This document shows positions 5,639 through 6,009 of a stretch of DNA of 6,009 nt, piece after piece. Where the stretch lies: positions 1 through 6,009 of the forward strand of contig CACJQJ010000021.1 of NCBI GenBank assembly GCA_902595525.1. The letters are read 5' to 3'. This stretch comes from an uncultured Alphaproteobacteria bacterium (GTDB lineage Bacteria; Pseudomonadota; Alphaproteobacteria; HIMB59). Each line of letters starts with the position of its first letter. Position 1 is the stretch's first letter. The translations under genes and the position numbers were made by a program. The notes below the pieces were generated by a model that ran no database searches, was not told where the DNA came from, and was given only the letters and a program-made list of their open reading frames with translations.

Positions 5639-6009
5639 ATGAAAAGCAATTTAGCTATATTAAGTTCAGACCAAAAATCAATTGACTTTATAAAAAAAAA
5701 TAAACTATCAAGCACTCTTAATCTATATGCTAATAGTTCAAGAAATATTGAGGTAGCACAGATATTTGCTGAGACTCATAATTTTAAAAAATATTATGGT
5801 GCTTATGAGGATCTTATTAAAGACAAAGACGTAGATTTCATTTTAAATTTTTTACCTTCTGGCATAAAGTTTGAATATATTTATCTTTGTTTAAAAAATA
5901 ATATTAAAGTTATAACTGATTATCCAATTGTAAGTAATTCAAATGACCTAAAATATTATAACAAATTGATCAACTCAAAATTAATTGATAACCTTTTTTT
6001 AATTGATGA
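5639..6009 (+). CDS. Divergent Gfo/Idh/MocA-like Rossmann protein, 3'-truncated by window edge
   Basis: An open frame of 123 codons runs from ATG 5639 to the right edge with no stop. It resembles the NAD(P)-binding N-terminal domain of the Gfo/Idh/MocA oxidoreductases: VAQIFAETHNFKKYYGAYEDLI (39-60) matches the family's A..FA...g...y.s..eLl segment. DVDFILNFLPSGIKFEY (64-80) matches vDaV.i.tP...H.e, and KVITDYPI (90-97) stands where hV..EKPl is expected. Two hallmarks are missing. The first strand reads LAILSS instead of GxGxxG, and the EKP motif is DYP, with Tyr95 in place of the conserved lysine. There is no upstream in-frame extension that could supply the glycine motif. The missing C-terminal domain prevents a substrate call. 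It could be a diverged oxidoreductase or a non-catalytic relative. It is divergent from gpt with a 23-nt gap and shows no Shine-Dalgarno site, so it may be leaderless. No functional tie to purine salvage is evident. Confidence 0.68.
   Translation, partial: MKSNLAILSSDQKSIDFIKKNKLSSTLNLYANSSRNIEVAQIFAETHNFKKYYGAYEDLIKDKDVDFILNFLPSGIKFEYIYLCLKNNIKVITDYPIVSNSNDLKYYNKLINSKLIDNLFLID

Overview
This is a strongly AT-rich window with short intergenic gaps, small compact genes and lysine/asparagine/isoleucine-rich proteins. The proteins look Gram-negative and most like proteobacterial family members: a periplasmic (non-lipoprotein) BMP-type binding protein and a Gpt-type xanthine-guanine phosphoribosyltransferase. 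A streamlined marine alphaproteobacterium (SAR11/Pelagibacterales-like or a similar low-GC lineage) fits best. That assignment is an inference from style and family resemblance, not from a marker gene.

Layout, left to right. (1) Bases 1-481 hold the C-terminal part of an AlkA-type DNA-3-methyladenine glycosylase. Its reading frame is open to the left edge, so the ATG at 50 is internal. (2) Bases 541-3954 hold a tightly packed three-gene run on the + strand: a double-domain ABC ATPase and two permeases, joined by overlaps of 17 nt and 4 nt. (3) A 150-nt gap (3955-4104) contains a weak terminator candidate, a nested inverted repeat of about 54 bp, two -10-like boxes and a good Shine-Dalgarno site. 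(4) Bases 4105-5175 encode the periplasmic BMP-family substrate-binding protein. (5) On the - strand, converging with it after only 14 nt, lies a gpt-like phosphoribosyltransferase (5190-5615). (6) Divergent from gpt across 23 nt is the start of a degenerate Gfo/Idh/MocA-type Rossmann protein, cut by the right edge.

How the genes fit together. The ATPase, two permeases and binding protein make a complete BMP/nucleoside-type ABC importer. Characterised relatives of this importer family take up nucleosides, and the adjacent gpt-like enzyme turns guanine or xanthine plus PRPP into GMP or XMP. The simplest reading is a purine uptake and salvage locus, although gpt is on the opposite strand and is not part of the transporter transcript. 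The exact ligand of the binding protein cannot be read from the sequence.

I see no mobile element, CRISPR array, tRNA or rRNA, and no clearly new multi-gene system. The observations most worth a second look are the nested palindrome over the binding-protein promoter, the palindromic -10 shared by gpt and its divergent neighbour, and the unusual Gfo/Idh/MocA-like protein at the right edge.
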